Positions 1 through 11,846 of a stretch of DNA of 64,000 nt are shown in pieces. This stretch comes from Leptasterias polaris (Eukaryota > Echinodermata > Asteroidea > Forcipulatida > Asteriidae). The stretch is from assembly GCA_037783415.1 (NCBI GenBank), contig JAZGTN010000308.1, forward strand, positions 45,058-109,057. The letters are read 5' to 3'. The translations under genes were made by a program, and so were the position numbers. The notes beneath the pieces are model-generated. The model was not told the DNA's origin. It ran no database searches and saw nothing but the letters and a program-made list of their open reading frames with translations. Positions within the stretch are counted from its first letter, which is position 1, and each line of letters begins with the position of its first letter.

Positions 1-265
<265 letters not shown>

Positions 266-272
266 GTCGGTT

Positions 273-942
273 TTAAGGCCGTTGTCCAGTCTGTTCTGGG
301 TTGGCCTGCTTTCTCCCTATGGCTCTCCTCCACTTGGCCCTGTCCGTCGCGTCCCTTGCATTGACTCCAAGCAGTTGAATGTCATTTTTCACGGAGCTCT
401 GCCACGTCTTGCGCGGTCGGCCAACGGGTGTGGGCCCACCCACAATTACGTTGGTACACCTCTTGACCCAGTTGGCATCCTCCTTTCTCTCCACATGACC
501 AAACCACGTCAGCCTGTGCCTCCTCCATAAGGTGCCGATCCCCTCCACTCCAACTCTCCTCCTCAGCTCCTCACTTGACAGCCTGTCAGCCAGAGACACC
601 CCACACATCCACCTCTTCTCTCTCCTCCGGCCGTGGACCATCACCCCGACATCTCTTACAGGAGAACGTGACGCTGGCAGCCTGAAGACAACCCTTCACG
701 CCACTACATCGCTTGTGAACCCACTTCATACACGTTGTACACTGGACTGAGTTGGCAGCTACACCCTTCCCACACACACCACACGGCCATGCACCAGAGC
801 TCGTCATTGGCCCACCGCTGACTCGACTAACCATCACCTTGGTCTTCCCAGCGTTGATCTTCAGACCCTTAGTTTCCAGACACGCTCTCCATGCTGCCAT
901 CTTTGTCTGTAACTGCTCTCTTGTCTCTGCTGTAAGTACCAA
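273..942 (-). pseudogene. LINE C-terminal region with PHD-like cysteine finger
   Basis: After the RT thumb (AAWRACLETKGLKINAGK) comes a finger with the pattern CGVC, CTTC, WVHKRC and SCKRC. The spacing suits a C4HC3 PHD-like zinc site of about 45 residues. A second frame (644-273) carries HRLTWFGHVERKEDANW and GGPTPVGRPRKTW, the typical C-terminus of this LINE group. The two frames overlap around 586-644, so an indel joins them. The stop lies just before the (ATG)n tail. Confidence 0.8.
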
Positions 943-947
943 GTCGT

Positions 948-2124
948 CAGCAGTTCCCAGGGCAACCCACCTCGTGTCTCACTGGACACCACATCCATCA
1001 CAGTAGCAAACAGCAGGGGGCTCAGTACCGAGCCCTGGTGTACACCAACCTTCACCTCGAAACTATCCCCTGCGCCTGTCCTCGCCACCGTACTAGCACC
1101 AGTGTACAACATCATCACTGCTCTCACCAGCCATTCCTCCACACCGCGCTTCCACAAACCCGAGGTAGAGCTTTTTCTTCTTGGCCAGAAATTTTTCCTG
1201 CAGCTGTCGTACAATGAAAATGAGGTCAGTAGTTCCTCTACCCGGCATAAAGCCGAACTGCATCTCATCAATCTCCACCTGCATCCTCAGACGTACATCA
1301 AGTACTCTCTCCCACACCTTCATCGCCTGCTCCAGGATCTTGATGGCCCTGAAAGAACCACACTCCAATGGGTCACCCTTGCCCTTGAACAGGGGAACCA
1401 AGATGCTGTTCTGCCAATCTGTGGGAATACGGCCTTCTGCCAAAATGGAATTGCACAAGGCCGTCAACCACTGTACACTGACACCTGCAGAGGCCTTCAA
1501 CATCTCACTAACCACTCCAGATGGACCAGCGGCCTTCCCAGACTTGGTGTGCTTCAGTGCCTGGGCCACCTCCCATTCTTCGGTAAGGCAAAATGGACCC
1601 TCCACCACTTCACTTTCCGCCTCCCTGTCCCACTCATTCTCCACATTGAGCAACCGCTCTATGTATCTCCTCCACACCTCCTGCACACCTTCACTATCCG
1701 TCACGATGTTACCATTCTCATCCTTGACACAGCTCGCACCAGTCACATCCTGCCGCTCCTTCGCCATCTGCTTGGCAATCTTAAAGAAGTGCCTCCTACC
1801 CTCACCACTCTGTAGATCCGCTGCAAACGCCCTTCTCTTGGCATCTTGTGCCATCCACACCTGTCTCTGAGATATCCGCTGTGCCTCGAGGTACGCTAAC
1901 CTATCCGTCTCCTCGTCTGATTACTTCCATATATTAAAGCAGCGCCTCTTCTCATCAACTGCATTCCTGACCTCTTCAGTCCACCACCATGACTCCTTGT
2001 GCCTACGCACACCCTTCGTCCACCCACAGACCTCTTCTGCAGCTTGCAACCAGATATTCTTTGGCACAGACCACCTACTATCCACACTCTCCTCCATCAC
2101 AGCCTGCTCTGCCAATTTCTCCAC
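948..2124 (-). pseudogene. LINE reverse transcriptase domain (frameshifted, catalytic box damaged)
   Basis: The segment 1860-1093 includes SGKAAGPSGVVSEMLKA, the template-recognition block, then DWQNSILVPLFKGKGD and MQFGFMPGRGTTDLIF. The next frame (1271-861) has VKVGVHQGSVLSPLLF followed by LPWELL. The YADD box should follow but is partly deleted, and the frame shifts; the sequence resumes as LVLTAETREQLQTK in the frame ending at 586. RT activity is therefore lost. Upstream pieces at 2124-1896 look like the linker between endonuclease and RT. Confidence 0.85.
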
Positions 2125-2219
2125 CTTCGCTCTAAACCTCCTTGGCTAACCGCCATACTTGCAATCTCGGCACTTGCTTCTTCTTCACCTTCCTAGCACC
2201 AACCAGAGCCAGAGCCAGG

Positions 2220-3142
2220 TCACCAACGACAAGACGGTGCTGTGAAACACACTTCACTTGCGATGACCTTGACATCATTCTTCACCATGGTGCGGTCCCC
2301 TTTCCTGACCATCAGGAAGTCGATAGCACTATTGCGTCCACCGGAACTGTACGTCACCAGCTGGTTGGAGGTCTTCCTGAAGAATGTGTTGCAAATCACC
2401 AGCCCGACCGCGTCACCAAACTCGAGGATACGCTCTCCCTCGACATTCCTGTCACCATAACCCATGCCTCCGTGCACGCCATCATAACCATCTGCAGCCG
2501 CACCCACGTGGCCATTGAGATCACCTCCCACAATGACAGCGTCTCTCCGTGGCAGCCTCAAGACCACCCTAACCATCTGATCCCAGAAGGAATCCTTCTC
2601 TTCCTGTGACCTCCCGACCTGTGGGGCATAGGCCGAGCCGAGATAACGTTGACCACTCTCCTCCCGACCAGTAACTTCACCAATAGGATCCGTTCACTGA
2701 CTCGCTGAACCGCCATCACCTGGTCAACCCATCGTTCCGCCAGCAACATCCCGACACCTCCGCTCCCGTCATCAGTGCCCATCCAGAAGAACTTGTACCG
2801 CTCACCTCTCCTACCAAGCCACCTTGCACTACCTCCCTTCCACCTTGACTCCTGCACACAGCACACATCCACTCTCCTCACCATCGCATCCACCACCTCC
2901 CCAGACCTCCTCGACATGCTGCCAATGTTCCACGTTGCCACCCTCAAACTCTCACCTCCCCTCCTGTTCTGACCTCCCCGTAGGACATCGGGCGAATAGC
3001 CGTCATTAATTTCTGCGGCTTGGCCTCCTCCTCCACCTTTCTGTTTGACGTAGGCTGGTGGGGCAGCCCACGGAGTACTTGAGGCTGTACCCCGCCTATA
3101 CATATTTCTAGCCATAGTTTGAATATTGGAGCAAAGTTTCAC
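2220..3142 (-). pseudogene. LINE endonuclease domain (frameshifted)
   Basis: The first segment (3142 to 2558) contains LRVATWNIGSMSRRSGEV, then VDVCCVQESRWKG and GVGMLLAERW. These are the N-terminal blocks of APE-type LINE endonucleases. The second segment (2576 to 2220), in another frame, continues with VIVGGDLNGHVG and SAIDFLMVRKGDR, which carry the conserved GDLN and DF blocks. A frameshift near 2570 separates them. The product would nick target DNA for target-primed reverse transcription. There is no sign of host use. Confidence 0.85.
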
Positions 3143-3250
3143 AGCCGGATGCCCTTCCTGACGCCAACGATAAAGACGACTCCTACGTCACGCTGTGGGG
3201 AGCGATGGTCATATTCTGATCCGTGACCATACAGATATAAGCAGGCCATG

Positions 3251-3425
3251 GCTAACGGGTCCCACCAACCCGGGTTTGAAATCAGAGTTGTCCCTCTCCT
3301 AGGCAGATCGCCGACCTAGGCTAACGAGCTCCACCTACCCGGGTTTGGAATCAGAGTTGTCCTTCTCCTGGGCGGACTACCAACCAAGGTTGACGAGCTC
3401 CACCTACCCGGAGCAACTGGTTATA
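3251..3425. repeat. 69-bp tandem repeat, about 2.5 copies
   Basis: A unit starting GCTAACGGGTCCCACC recurs with a 69-base period near 3251, 3320 and 3389, with point differences. It sits just upstream (in element sense) of the RTE-like LINE, so it may be part of that element's 5' UTR. Confidence 0.8.
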
Positions 3426-3588
3426 GCGCCAGAACCTCGCTGACACCCTCTGCCATTCTGTAGAAACGGGAGTTGGCACAAGAAGCCAGGCAGTAGGATT
3501 TGATTAGGAGAGGCTAATGTTGAGATGCCGTGCTATACAATGGGGTACTTAGTGGAAATGGAGCTGCTCGATTCTCCATACCGCCCCA

Positions 3589-3638
3589 GCACATCCTAAC
3601 CCTTTAACCCCCCAAAGGGTTAAAGGGTTAGGATGTGC
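3589..3638. repeat. Perfect 22-bp inverted repeat, 6-base loop
   Basis: Arms 3589-3610 and 3617-3638 are exact reverse complements built on CCTTTAACCC / GGGTTAAAGG. The loop is CCCAAA. It lies at the boundary between the RTE-like element region and the Penelope-like remnant. Confidence 0.9.
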
Positions 3639-3639
3639 A

Positions 3640-4075
3640 ACAAATACATTACAACACAAGACAAGAGTAAACAGCCACAACTCCATCATGTCCATACACC
3701 AGTCATTATTAATAACAGACTTCAAGAGGATCTTAATTCAAGTCCAACATGCTTCAATCCTGACTCCAGACACCAAAGGCAAGACACACCGTATGCAAAA
3801 TCCAGCATTTACTTTATTCCTTGCAAGTGCAGCATTGTATACATTGGGGAGAGGAGCCTCAGGAGGAACTTCTCAACAACAGCAACATCAAGTACATTGT
3901 ATGGCAGACAATGTTATCTGGACAAATCAGTCATTATCAACCATTAACATGTCACTTCCTGGCACCAAAATCTACAAAAAACATCAACAAGATTCCTGAA
4001 ACTTAACTGGTCACCAAAACACATTCCTGTCTACATCACTAACATCTGGTCCCCAATCCTCCAAAAGCCAAATTG
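3640..4075 (+). pseudogene. Penelope-like element, GIY-YIG endonuclease remnant
   Basis: The reading frame at 3633-3947 contains DTPYAKSSIYFIPCKC and then SIVYIGERSLRR. This matches the IPC...VYIGETGRS core of the GIY-YIG endonuclease found at the C-terminus of Penelope-like retroelements. Downstream residues survive in other frames, including HCMADNVIWTNQSLSTINM. No reverse transcriptase portion is visible. Several frame changes and stops show that it is dead. Confidence 0.6.
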
Positions 4076-4729
4076 TTAAATTTGCCTAGGGCCTCCAAAC
4101 AATTTGCAGGCATAAGAAAATATTGAAAGCCTATGAAAATACTACAGAGAAAGCTTCCTCATGAGCATACAAAAACCCTCACACAAGTAATTTTTTACAC
4201 TTCTACAATGTACCAGCCTCCCTCTAGACTTTCGGAAAGCTTCAGACTTGTACAAAGCTTAAGCAAACTTCAACATGTAACACGATGTATTAAAATTGGT
4301 ATGAGTCTACGAACAAATACCCCACAGATTCTATTGCATTTTCCCAACTATCCGCCAGTTCAAATTCACTAAGAGGAAGGAATGCAAAGTTAAACAGGCG
4401 GTAACTCGAGGGTATATACATGTACATGTATAGCCGCAATGTTTTTTTGATAAATGGCTGCTTAATGTTGCGTAAGTGGTAATACACAAACCGTTCCAAA
4501 CAAATGTGACCAGGATAAATTGTCAGTGAATGAAGTTCACTCTTTTGTTGCTGATTGTAACTGCTGGCAGCAACAACAAAAACAACAACAAAAACACCAT
4601 GCCGTAATCACAGCATCCTCCAAAAGCTTGCTGCTGTAGGGGATCTGCTGACAATTCTTAGCTCGAACATTGGACATCACACTTCAAGGTGAACAAGTAA
4701 TGCCAGATACCTGTTTGTAGAACCTGGCA
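4076..4729. other. No gene seen; AT-rich stretch with CAACAA simple repeat
   Basis: No coherent coding frame. A short CAACAACAAAAACAAC tract lies near 4570-4600, and a TACATGTACATGTA palindrome near 4418. Probably decayed retroelement sequence between two LINE remnants. Confidence 0.5.
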
Positions 4730-5592
4730 GTTTCATGCCAGATGTACCTTTGACTTTCATTCATGCCATAATACTGTGTGTGTACACTGCTCACAACCTA
4801 ATATACCTTGGTGTGACTCTGGATAGGACTTTGTCCTATAAATCTCACCTTGAAAAGCTGAAAATGAAAATAGGCACAAGAGTCAACCTCATCAGGAAAG
4901 TAGCTGGAACTAAATGAGAAGCGAATGCACCGACACTGCAGACATCAATCCTGGCTCTGGTGTATACGCCAGCCGACTGTGCCCCAGTCTGGAGTGCAAG
5001 CTCACATACACTGAAGCTGGACACAGAACTAAACGCCTCCATGAGACTAGTCAGCGGGACAGTTAAATCAACACCCATACCCAGTCTTCCAGTACTTGAT
5101 AACATACCACCACCTCATATTCAACGTGAAGCGCTCTCACCGCTAAAAGACAGCCTAGAGAGCTGCAACTGATACCAACCATCTCCTACATGTACATAGA
5201 GCTGTGACAGGTAATCCTTTACCAACTCGGCTCCCATCCCAGTCTCCATTCTCAACGAAATGAAAAAGAAATGCTTTTCACAGTGGAAAAATGACGATAA
5301 CATCCTTAAAGATCTCCGGTCACTTACTGAAGTACCAGCTGGCTTCAACCTTCCAGGAAGGAGATGGTGTCGACCAAATCGGCTCTTCACAGGCCATGGG
5401 CGCACTGGACACATGCTACACAAGTGGCATATGAAGCCATCAGCCGAGTGTGACTGTGGGGCTGCTGATCAGACCGCAAGGCACATAGTTAACCAGTGCC
5501 CCATTAAAAAACTGGACGGTGGCACCATTCATCTGACCAGCTGTGACCCAATTGCGACACGATGGCTGTTGAACATGGACCTTGACATTTGA
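4730..5592 (+). pseudogene. Jockey/I-type LINE reverse transcriptase C-terminus
   Basis: The frame from about 4800 reads IYLGVTLDRTLSYKSHLEKL, KMKIGTRVNLIRKVAG and then (after a stop) LQTSILALVYTPADCAPVW. This is the post-catalytic part of jockey/I-group LINE RTs (YLGV...L.....H, then YC.PVW). A second segment at 5260-5592 has GRTGHMLHKWHM, AECDCGAADQTARHIVNQCP and then DPIATRWLLNMDLDI, the cysteine-rich tail that closes such ORFs. Stops between 4915 and 5260 break the frame. Confidence 0.8.
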
Positions 5593-5689
5593 TTTGTTGC
5601 TGCATACGAGAGAAGAATTGTGTGCATTATCACTATCAGTCTGGTTATATGTAGAGCAAGATTCCTTGCTTTTTACCATTTCATTTTGA

Positions 5690-6470
5690 GACTCTATTGA
5701 TGGACAAAAAGGGCTCCACTCGTCTGTACAGTATTTTCACTTCCACCCAAAAAGTTGTGCATAATTTTATTTACAAATGGGAAGAAAAACTCAGTGTGAA
5801 TCTTCCGACTCCAAAATGGTCAAATTTTTGTGGTTTACCCTTTAATTGTACGTGTGACACCAAACTGCGTTGGTTCCAGTTTAGATTGGTTCATAGAATT
5901 TTGGGTGTTAATTGCTTTCTTTCTAAAATTGGCCTGAAGGATTCTAATCTGTGTACATGTACTTTATGTAAAACTGAAGAAGAAATGCTAGTTCATTTGT
6001 TTTGTACAGAGACAAACAAATTCTGGGGTCAAATCAAAAACTGGTTCACTTACATATATACTGAACATTGATATTGACCACATGACAATATGACCAAGCT
6101 GTTTGGAGTCCTTAATACTAATAGAAAATGGTCTGCTCTTACATTGTAACTTAATACTCATTCTCTGCCGCTTTCATATATACCCCATGAAGATGAATGA
6201 CAGAAAACCCTCTTTTATTCTTATTAAAAAAGAAATCAATGTTATTTTGTAATGTAATTTTCTTTGGTAAGAATAACAACTTAAATAAGTTTAATACCAA
6301 ATGGGAACCTTTTTCATTGCTATGTACAAACTAATTGCTATTCATTGAATTTTGTGTTTTTGCCATGCACTGCTGTTTTTTTTTTTTTCAAACACTGTTC
6401 TATAAGTAGTTGGTTTTTAATAAATTGGTTATGTAGTTTTGTATATTAAGATTGAATAAAATGCCTCCTC
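5690..6470 (+). pseudogene. L1/Tx1-type LINE ORF2 C-terminal remnant and 3' UTR
   Basis: The open frame at 5697-6071 (124 residues) contains DTKLRWFQFRLVHRILGVN, KIGLKDSNLCTCTLCKTEEE and MLVHLFCTETNKFWGQI. The TKLRWFQYRLIHRI...C..C...EE...HLF..C...FW pattern is the conserved C-terminus of Tx1/L1-like ORF2 proteins. The domain start and the RT are missing, so it is a 5'-truncated copy. The AT-rich sequence to about 6470, with AATAAA motifs near its end, fits a LINE 3' UTR. Confidence 0.75.
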
Positions 6471-6829
6471 CATGGGGGAAACAAGTAAAAAATTAAAAAT
6501 TCCTTGCTCTATGGTCTGGTACATTAGATATACTTCATTGCATGCATTTGTCTGTCTAATGAGACCATTGGGTTTGTCTCCATACCAGTCTAGACAATGC
6601 CCACTAAGTCAGGTGGAGATCCTTCAGAGTTGGATAGAGAAGGTCCCACGCTAAAACTAGATGATCTTAAGCGCGGTTTTAGTTTTGTTTTAGTTTTGTT
6701 TTAGCTTTCTGTTGTGTGAGAATAAGTGCTTCACGCTTGCAGACTTAAATGCTTTCTTAAATACATGTCTTCCGGCAGTAAGTGGTTAACATACACCGTA
6801 CAAATAAAAATAAAAATCAGTTAACTTAC
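6471..6829. other. Intronic sequence downstream of the 43-base exon
   Basis: Lies beyond the donor site of the minus-strand 43-base exon, so it belongs to the next intron of that gene. A tandem TTTTAGTTTTG tract is present at 6675-6703. No coding content recognised. Confidence 0.5.
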
Positions 6830-6872
6830 ATCCATAGGGCTGTGCACCTGAAGCTGGAGGGTAACCTGCAGC
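6830..6872 (-). CDS. Exon 2 (43 nt) of GYPP-repeat gene, annexin A7/A11-like
   Basis: On the minus strand an acceptor (pyrimidine-rich tract ending CTGAACAG) precedes 43 bases, followed by a consensus donor GTAAGT. Read in the phase left by exon 1 (phase 0), the exon gives AAGYPPASGAQPYG plus one base. This is the same Gly-Tyr-Pro-Pro composition as exon 1, which lies about 11 kb upstream. The matching composition, compatible phase and both splice signals make it a real exon. It leaves phase 1, so the next exon must start in that phase. It was not found in 1-6829, which is filled with retroelement remnants, so it probably lies off the left edge. Confidence 0.75.
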
Positions 6873-7059
6873 CTGTTCAGAAAAAATGAATGGTTACAAT
6901 GCAGAAAATCAAGAAAATAAGAAAGCTCAGACAGAGAAGTACATTTGTAAAAGGTGTGTAAACACAACGTGTTGTACAGTAACAAACACAGGAGTCCTGT
7001 CAAGGAAATCCTTCCTTGTTTAAAGGAGGGTCATAAATTGGATTTTGTCAATGTATTCC
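6873..7059 (-). other. Intron 1 (6873-17858) of the GYPP-repeat gene, first part
   Basis: The intron extends from 17858 down to 6873 on the minus strand, about 11 kb. It carries a SINE, MITE copies, degenerate minisatellites and a LINE fragment, listed separately. No further GYPP-type mini-exon was recognised in it by reading, but a 40-base exon could be missed. Confidence 0.5.
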
Positions 7060-7880
7060 AAGATGCTTGACCCTTATAAAAATCCACTACAGTTTAAATG
7101 TATTAAAACTATAGTTTTATTAAGGCGATTAAAGTTTTACTATAATAATAGAAGTTGAAATGTAGTTTTTGTTACTACAGTTTTATTGTCAAAGCAAGAA
7201 ACTATAGTAAATTTGCAGTAAACTTGTAGTGTGTTTTCACTGTAGATTTACTATGATAACATAATGTAGTTATACTGCACATCAACTGTATTAAAATTAC
7301 AGTAATCCTGTGTTAATATATTTTTTTATTTTTTAATAACTAGTTCTCATAGCGCATTTTACAAGAACGTATCAATGCGCTTTACATTAGTGCCCTGGTC
7401 ATTGGGCCAATAACATTCCTTTATTCTTTCTCAGCTCCCTGGGGAGTATACAGCCCTGGGCTGCCGTGGCGCTCCGAAGGCTTTTTCAAACACAATATCA
7501 ACCTCTACCCTTGCAGTACCCATTTATACCCCTGGGTGAAGAGAAGCAATTATAGCAAAGTGTCTTGCTCAAGGACACAAGCATCAAGACCGGGGCTCGA
7601 ACCCACACCCCGATGACTAAACCACCAGACCTTGAATCAGATACTCTTAACCACTCGGCCATGACACCCTCTTTTATAATTGCTGCATTTTTACTACATT
7701 TTTACTACAGTTTTCAATGTAGTAAAGTTATTATAGTAATGCACAGCAGTGAAATTGTAGTATTCCTGCAGTACACTCATTTTGTATTACTGTATTATTA
7801 TTATTATGATATAACTACAGTAGTGAACGCTATATAACCAAGTAATATTGCAGTATAAACTGTAGTATTTCTGTATTATA
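7060..7880. repeat. CTACAGT-rich degenerate repeat split by a SINE
   Basis: 7060-7320 and 7680-7880 are made of loosely repeated ACTACAG / TTTTACTATAGT blocks on both strands. The tRNA-derived SINE at 7334-7672 sits between the two halves and probably inserted into the older repeat. Confidence 0.65.
7334..7672 (-). mobile_element. tRNA-Leu-derived SINE, minus strand
   Basis: Read on the minus strand, the head is a tRNA-like sequence (TGGCCGAGTGGTTAAGAGT A-box region and GGGTTCGAGCC B box) with CAA in the anticodon-loop position. The body contains TCCTTGAGCAAGACAC and TCTTCACCCAGGGGTATAA, and the tail is AAGCGCATTGATACG...GCGCTATGAG. Box A and box B would form a Pol III promoter. The head and the first body block match the SINE at 47547-47950. 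Confidence 0.85.
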
Positions 7881-7890
7881 CTCAGGTGTA

Positions 7891-8013
7891 TTACCGTAAT
7901 CTTCGGCATATAGGCCGCGGCTTATACATTGATTTTGGCCCTTTTAAACATTTCGGCGGCTTACACAATATATGCCGGGCGGCTTAATACACTAACGCAT
8001 AAATTTTGTTTTG
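7891..8013. mobile_element. MITE-like repeat, ATAAGCCGC family, copy 1
   Basis: Begins ACCGTAATCTTCGGCATATA and contains GGCGGCTT units in both orientations. The second copy at 9872-9985 shares the start and the repeated (T)ATAAGCCGC units. These short, CG-rich, stem-forming units point to a non-autonomous palindromic element; its superfamily is not determined. Confidence 0.65.
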
Positions 8014-9366
8014 AAAAATACCGTTAGGCCAAACAAAATAATATGTGTGTTTCCGGTTACCCGACCGTCCCTAGAAAAACACGCCGACCCTAGGAGTTTT
8101 TAGACATTTTCAGAAAAAATAAAATAAAATATACCCGATCCCACTCCTAAGTTTTTGACAAAATACCCAATGATTTAAGGGTTTTATATTTAATATTTCC
8201 TATTTTTCAAATGGTTTTTATAAGTTGTAAAGTCTAGATATTTGCTAGATTAATGTGGCCGCGATCGCAATTCCGAATCGTGATCGTTCATTTCAGTATA
8301 CAAATGTCAAAACACGAACCACATGATGCTGACTGCTGAGTATCCACCGCACGTGCACAGGCCCGGGCCCCACGACGTTCGGTCGCCCACAGTAGGTACA
8401 TGTACATGTAATGTACATGTATTACGTTCATGACACACATGGCCTGTTGTACTATACTGAACAGCAGCGGTCCAAAGTCCACGATAACCACCATTCCGCA
8501 CGCTGTGATTGGCCGTTGATGGCCGTTGAAATTACCATATATTCATATTCATAAGTGTTTGTGCCGCACGCGCTTGCAGATTGTCGGTAATACACAGCCT
8601 TGGATTAATACTAAACATCGTCAATGTTTGCCAATAGAGGGCGTTGCGGGGCAAAGTTCATTGAATTTATTCTCATGTTGTACATGTACGTGTGTGCGTT
8701 GTCGACCGATCGTTGAATCACGAATGTTATTTCATTTACAAACGGAGTTCTACAATGTAAACGGCCGATTCCTCAAATCACAAACCAATGATAATGGTTG
8801 TTGATGGAAATAGTATTATTAATGGCAGAAATTATGTGATAAGAGATCGTCCCAAAACGCAATTTTGCCAACTTCACTTCCGTTGTTTTTTTTTATGTTT
8901 ATGAAGTTTCAATCGACACCTACTGAAGAGTTAAGTATTTCATGATTATTGAATTATTGTTTATATCTCCCATATTTTGTACAAGTGTAGTACTGCAACT
9001 ATATTTATTGTTACTGGCATTGGACTAGATGTATGTCATTTTTAGGGTGTTCATGTATAATGCAGGAAATTAACGTGCAAGGGCAAAAATATTTTTAACA
9101 TTCGTTCCTACCCTAAGTTTTGGAGCAATAAAATATTCTGTCAAAATAAAATTTTCTTTTGTCCCTACCTACCCTAAATTTTTGGTCAGTGTAATAGGAA
9201 ACACACATATTATTTTGTTTGGCCTTAGTAAAATATTTCTGAAACGAAACAATTGTCTGAACCGAAAAAACAACCAAAAAAACACACCAAAACATGGCCT
9301 ACATGTATGTAATGTGATGGTTTTGATGAAATGTTGAAAATCCCAGCTCATCTTTCGAGCTGAGGT
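8014..9366. other. No gene seen
   Basis: Intronic to the GYPP-repeat gene. A TACATGTACATGTAATGTAC run lies near 8398-8425. Short open frames here have no recognisable features. Confidence 0.5.
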
Positions 9367-9474
9367 GTCGTGAAACTTGCGACCACGATGCTTGCTTCGA
9401 TTATGACTTTCGCTGGTGGAGTCGTGAAATTTGCGCCCACGTTGCTTGCTTCGATTATGACTTTCGCTGGTGAC
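9367..9474. repeat. 54-bp tandem duplication
   Basis: The block starting GTCGTGAAACTTGCGACCAC at 9367 is repeated with few changes at 9421 (period 54). Both copies contain TTCGATTATGACTTTCGCTG. Confidence 0.9.
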
Positions 9475-9871
9475 CACTTGCGTGTACCGGTACTGTTCTT
9501 ATGCCCTGAAAAGGCAGGTGACCAGTGGGGTATGAATGTGCAGCCCAAGGTACATCCGGGGGGATCCATCCAGGCGCTCAATGGTGGTATCTGGTGTTAT
9601 AACACGTGCCTAGAAGTGTGATGTCAGATGTTCAGGCTAAACTCGTGTAAGCTCAAACACGCGACACCGCCACAGCTACGAGTGAATGAGACACAAAGAA
9701 CTAGGCCGTCAAATCGGGGGGATCAACTTGCAGGCGTTGTTTGTTAACGTAAACAAAACTTTTTCAACCGCCCTCGTTGTTTGAAACTCAGTCCCCTTGA
9801 ACAAGCGGCGGCACGATGTCAACTCAAAGGCATGAAACCGCCGTGGCTACGAGTGAATGGGACACAAAGAA

Positions 9872-9985
9872 CTACCGTAATCTTCGGAATATAAGCCGCC
9901 CGCTGTATAAGCCGCTATACCAAGAATTTGTCAAAACAACATTTATGCGTCAGTGTATAAGCCGCCCGGCGTATAAGCCGCAGTA
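9872..9985. mobile_element. MITE-like repeat, ATAAGCCGC family, copy 2
   Basis: Begins ACCGTAATCTTCGGAATATA and carries four GTATAAGCCGC-type units. It is in the same orientation as copy 1 at 7891-8013 and better preserved. Confidence 0.7.
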
Positions 9986-11347
9986 GTGACCGCACACACA
10001 GAGGGGCTGTGCGTGTTTGCGGTCCTCTGTGGTGATGTACAGTGACTAGCGGGCGGCACGACGGTCATTGTACATCGCCACAAAGTGCATCTTGCGTTGC
10101 ATTTAAGTAAAAATGTACTGAAGTTAACACCATCGATCGTTATTTAAATCATTTTATTAGAATGGTCTGCAGTCAAGTGGGTCTATTTTCTTTTCGTAAA
10201 TTTTGAATGGCGATACATGTATATCGTCAGGTAAATATCGCCGATATTTCGATATTCGTTAAGTTTTTTCGAACGCTGTGAGCAAGCTATTAGCCAGCGA
10301 TGCATCCGGGCGTCTTTTGGACGCCCTATTTTATTTTTGGACGCCCCGAAAAACTGTCGGACGCCCTTGAAGACGCCCTGTTTTTTGTACATAATAAAAA
10401 AAATTACATCCTAATACCTGAAATTGTAAGCAAAACGAACGCAAATCCAAAAATATTACTACCTGCCAGCTGCAGTGAAGGTAATTTTATGCAAGATACA
10501 ACCAATTTATCTTAAATATACTGATCGCCCATTCATTGTTTACCGACAAAGGGATCAAATTTAACATCAGACAGTGCCCCCGAGTGGTGGGAAGGCTTTA
10601 ACAACCGCAAAGGCTTTAGAAACTATAGCGGTGAAACGCCACGCAGTAGACAAGTTTACAAAATACATGTACAGTGATGATTAAAGGTACATGTAGTTAT
10701 CCAAAAAAAATGTGAGCAAAACAAGCGAGAAATGAGCGAGAACGAGTTTCAACGGGGGAGTGAGAGGTCCCCGTAATTACCCTCAAACACCCGGTCCTGC
10801 AGCATTTGCACGCAATCGCACGCAATCGCACGGTATCGCTCAATAATGAAATGCCAAAATGAGCGAGCACATTCGAGGGGTCACTGACCCATGAACGATG
10901 GTCGTCTTTTCCCAACTGAAGATCTTTAACCCAAGTAAAAAACCAAATGGAAGTTAGCAAAAGATAGATGATAACGCACGCGCATAACGATCGTCGCATA
11001 ACGATCGTAAGAATAAACAATGTGCTGGAGGTTTCATAGATCTGTTTAATTTCGTACAATTATTTAAGTCTTTGGGAAAGACGTGTGTTAAAACATCAAA
11101 GGGTCATGTCTTGTCTGGCAAAAGTTGCAATCGAATCTATATTTGGAAAGAAATCAGCTACGGTGTAAAGTTACATTAAACACTGTATTCAGTGGCGGCA
11201 TCACACGTCATACAGCCAGAAAGCATGGCCCTGAAAACGTAATATTCAATGACATCCTTAGTTGAATGGAACTTGTGCATTTAATTGGCTAACCACTAGT
11301 TGCGTTGAGTTCTCCCACGGCAGCGGCACCACACAGAAAAACGTGGC
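9986..11347. other. No gene seen; GGACGCCC units
   Basis: Intronic. 10300-10385 has several GGACGCCC blocks (as in GGGCGTCTTTTGGACGCCC) that could fold back on each other. 10800-10845 has a short CGCACGCAATCGCA tandem. No coding signal. Confidence 0.5.
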
Positions 11348-11368
11348 GGGGGGGGGGGGGGGGGGGGG
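11348..11368. repeat. Poly-G run of 21
   Basis: Uninterrupted homopolymer G on the plus strand. Such tracts are prone to assembly and length error. Confidence 0.95.
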
Positions 11369-11479
11369 AGTACTTGTATCATTGCAGATGTCAAGCATTC
11401 TCTGCAAGGCAGCAGTGTATTTTCTGGCAATTTTTCAATTTTTGCGTGTAGTTTTCTTCTATGATGAACTTTACTTGAC

Positions 11480-11846
11480 TTAAAGGCCCTGTACACTATT
11501 GGTAAGATCGAAAAACACAAATGTTCACAGCCTATTCACACATAACTTACATGATTTAAAGTAAGTAATGGTAGAAAGGGTTCCTTAAAATATTTTTGCT
11601 TAAAATGCTATCGTTTCTGAGAAATGAGTAAAACAATAGTTTTTATCGCGCGCGATAATAAACTCGATGTTTGAAAAACAGAAAACACATAAGGTCTCTT
11701 TTCACTATTTTCTCGTGACCTCGATGACCAATTGAGCTCAAATTTTCACAGGTTTGTTATTTCATGTATGTGGTTGATTACACAAAACATGAACACTGTC
11801 TGTGATTATTTTGTCAGCTCTGCCAATCCTGTATAATACCTTTAAA
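11480..11846. mobile_element. MITE, TTAAAGGC-terminus family, about 367 bp
   Basis: Starts TTAAAGGCCCTGTACACTAT and ends ATTATACAGG-type sequence in reverse complement before ...ACCTTTAAA, giving imperfect terminal inverted repeats. Its internal block TTTCACAGGTTTGTTATTTC recurs near 34890 and 58485, so it is a family. The TTAAAGGCAC-type terminus is shared with the elements at 46785 and 54669. Confidence 0.65.
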
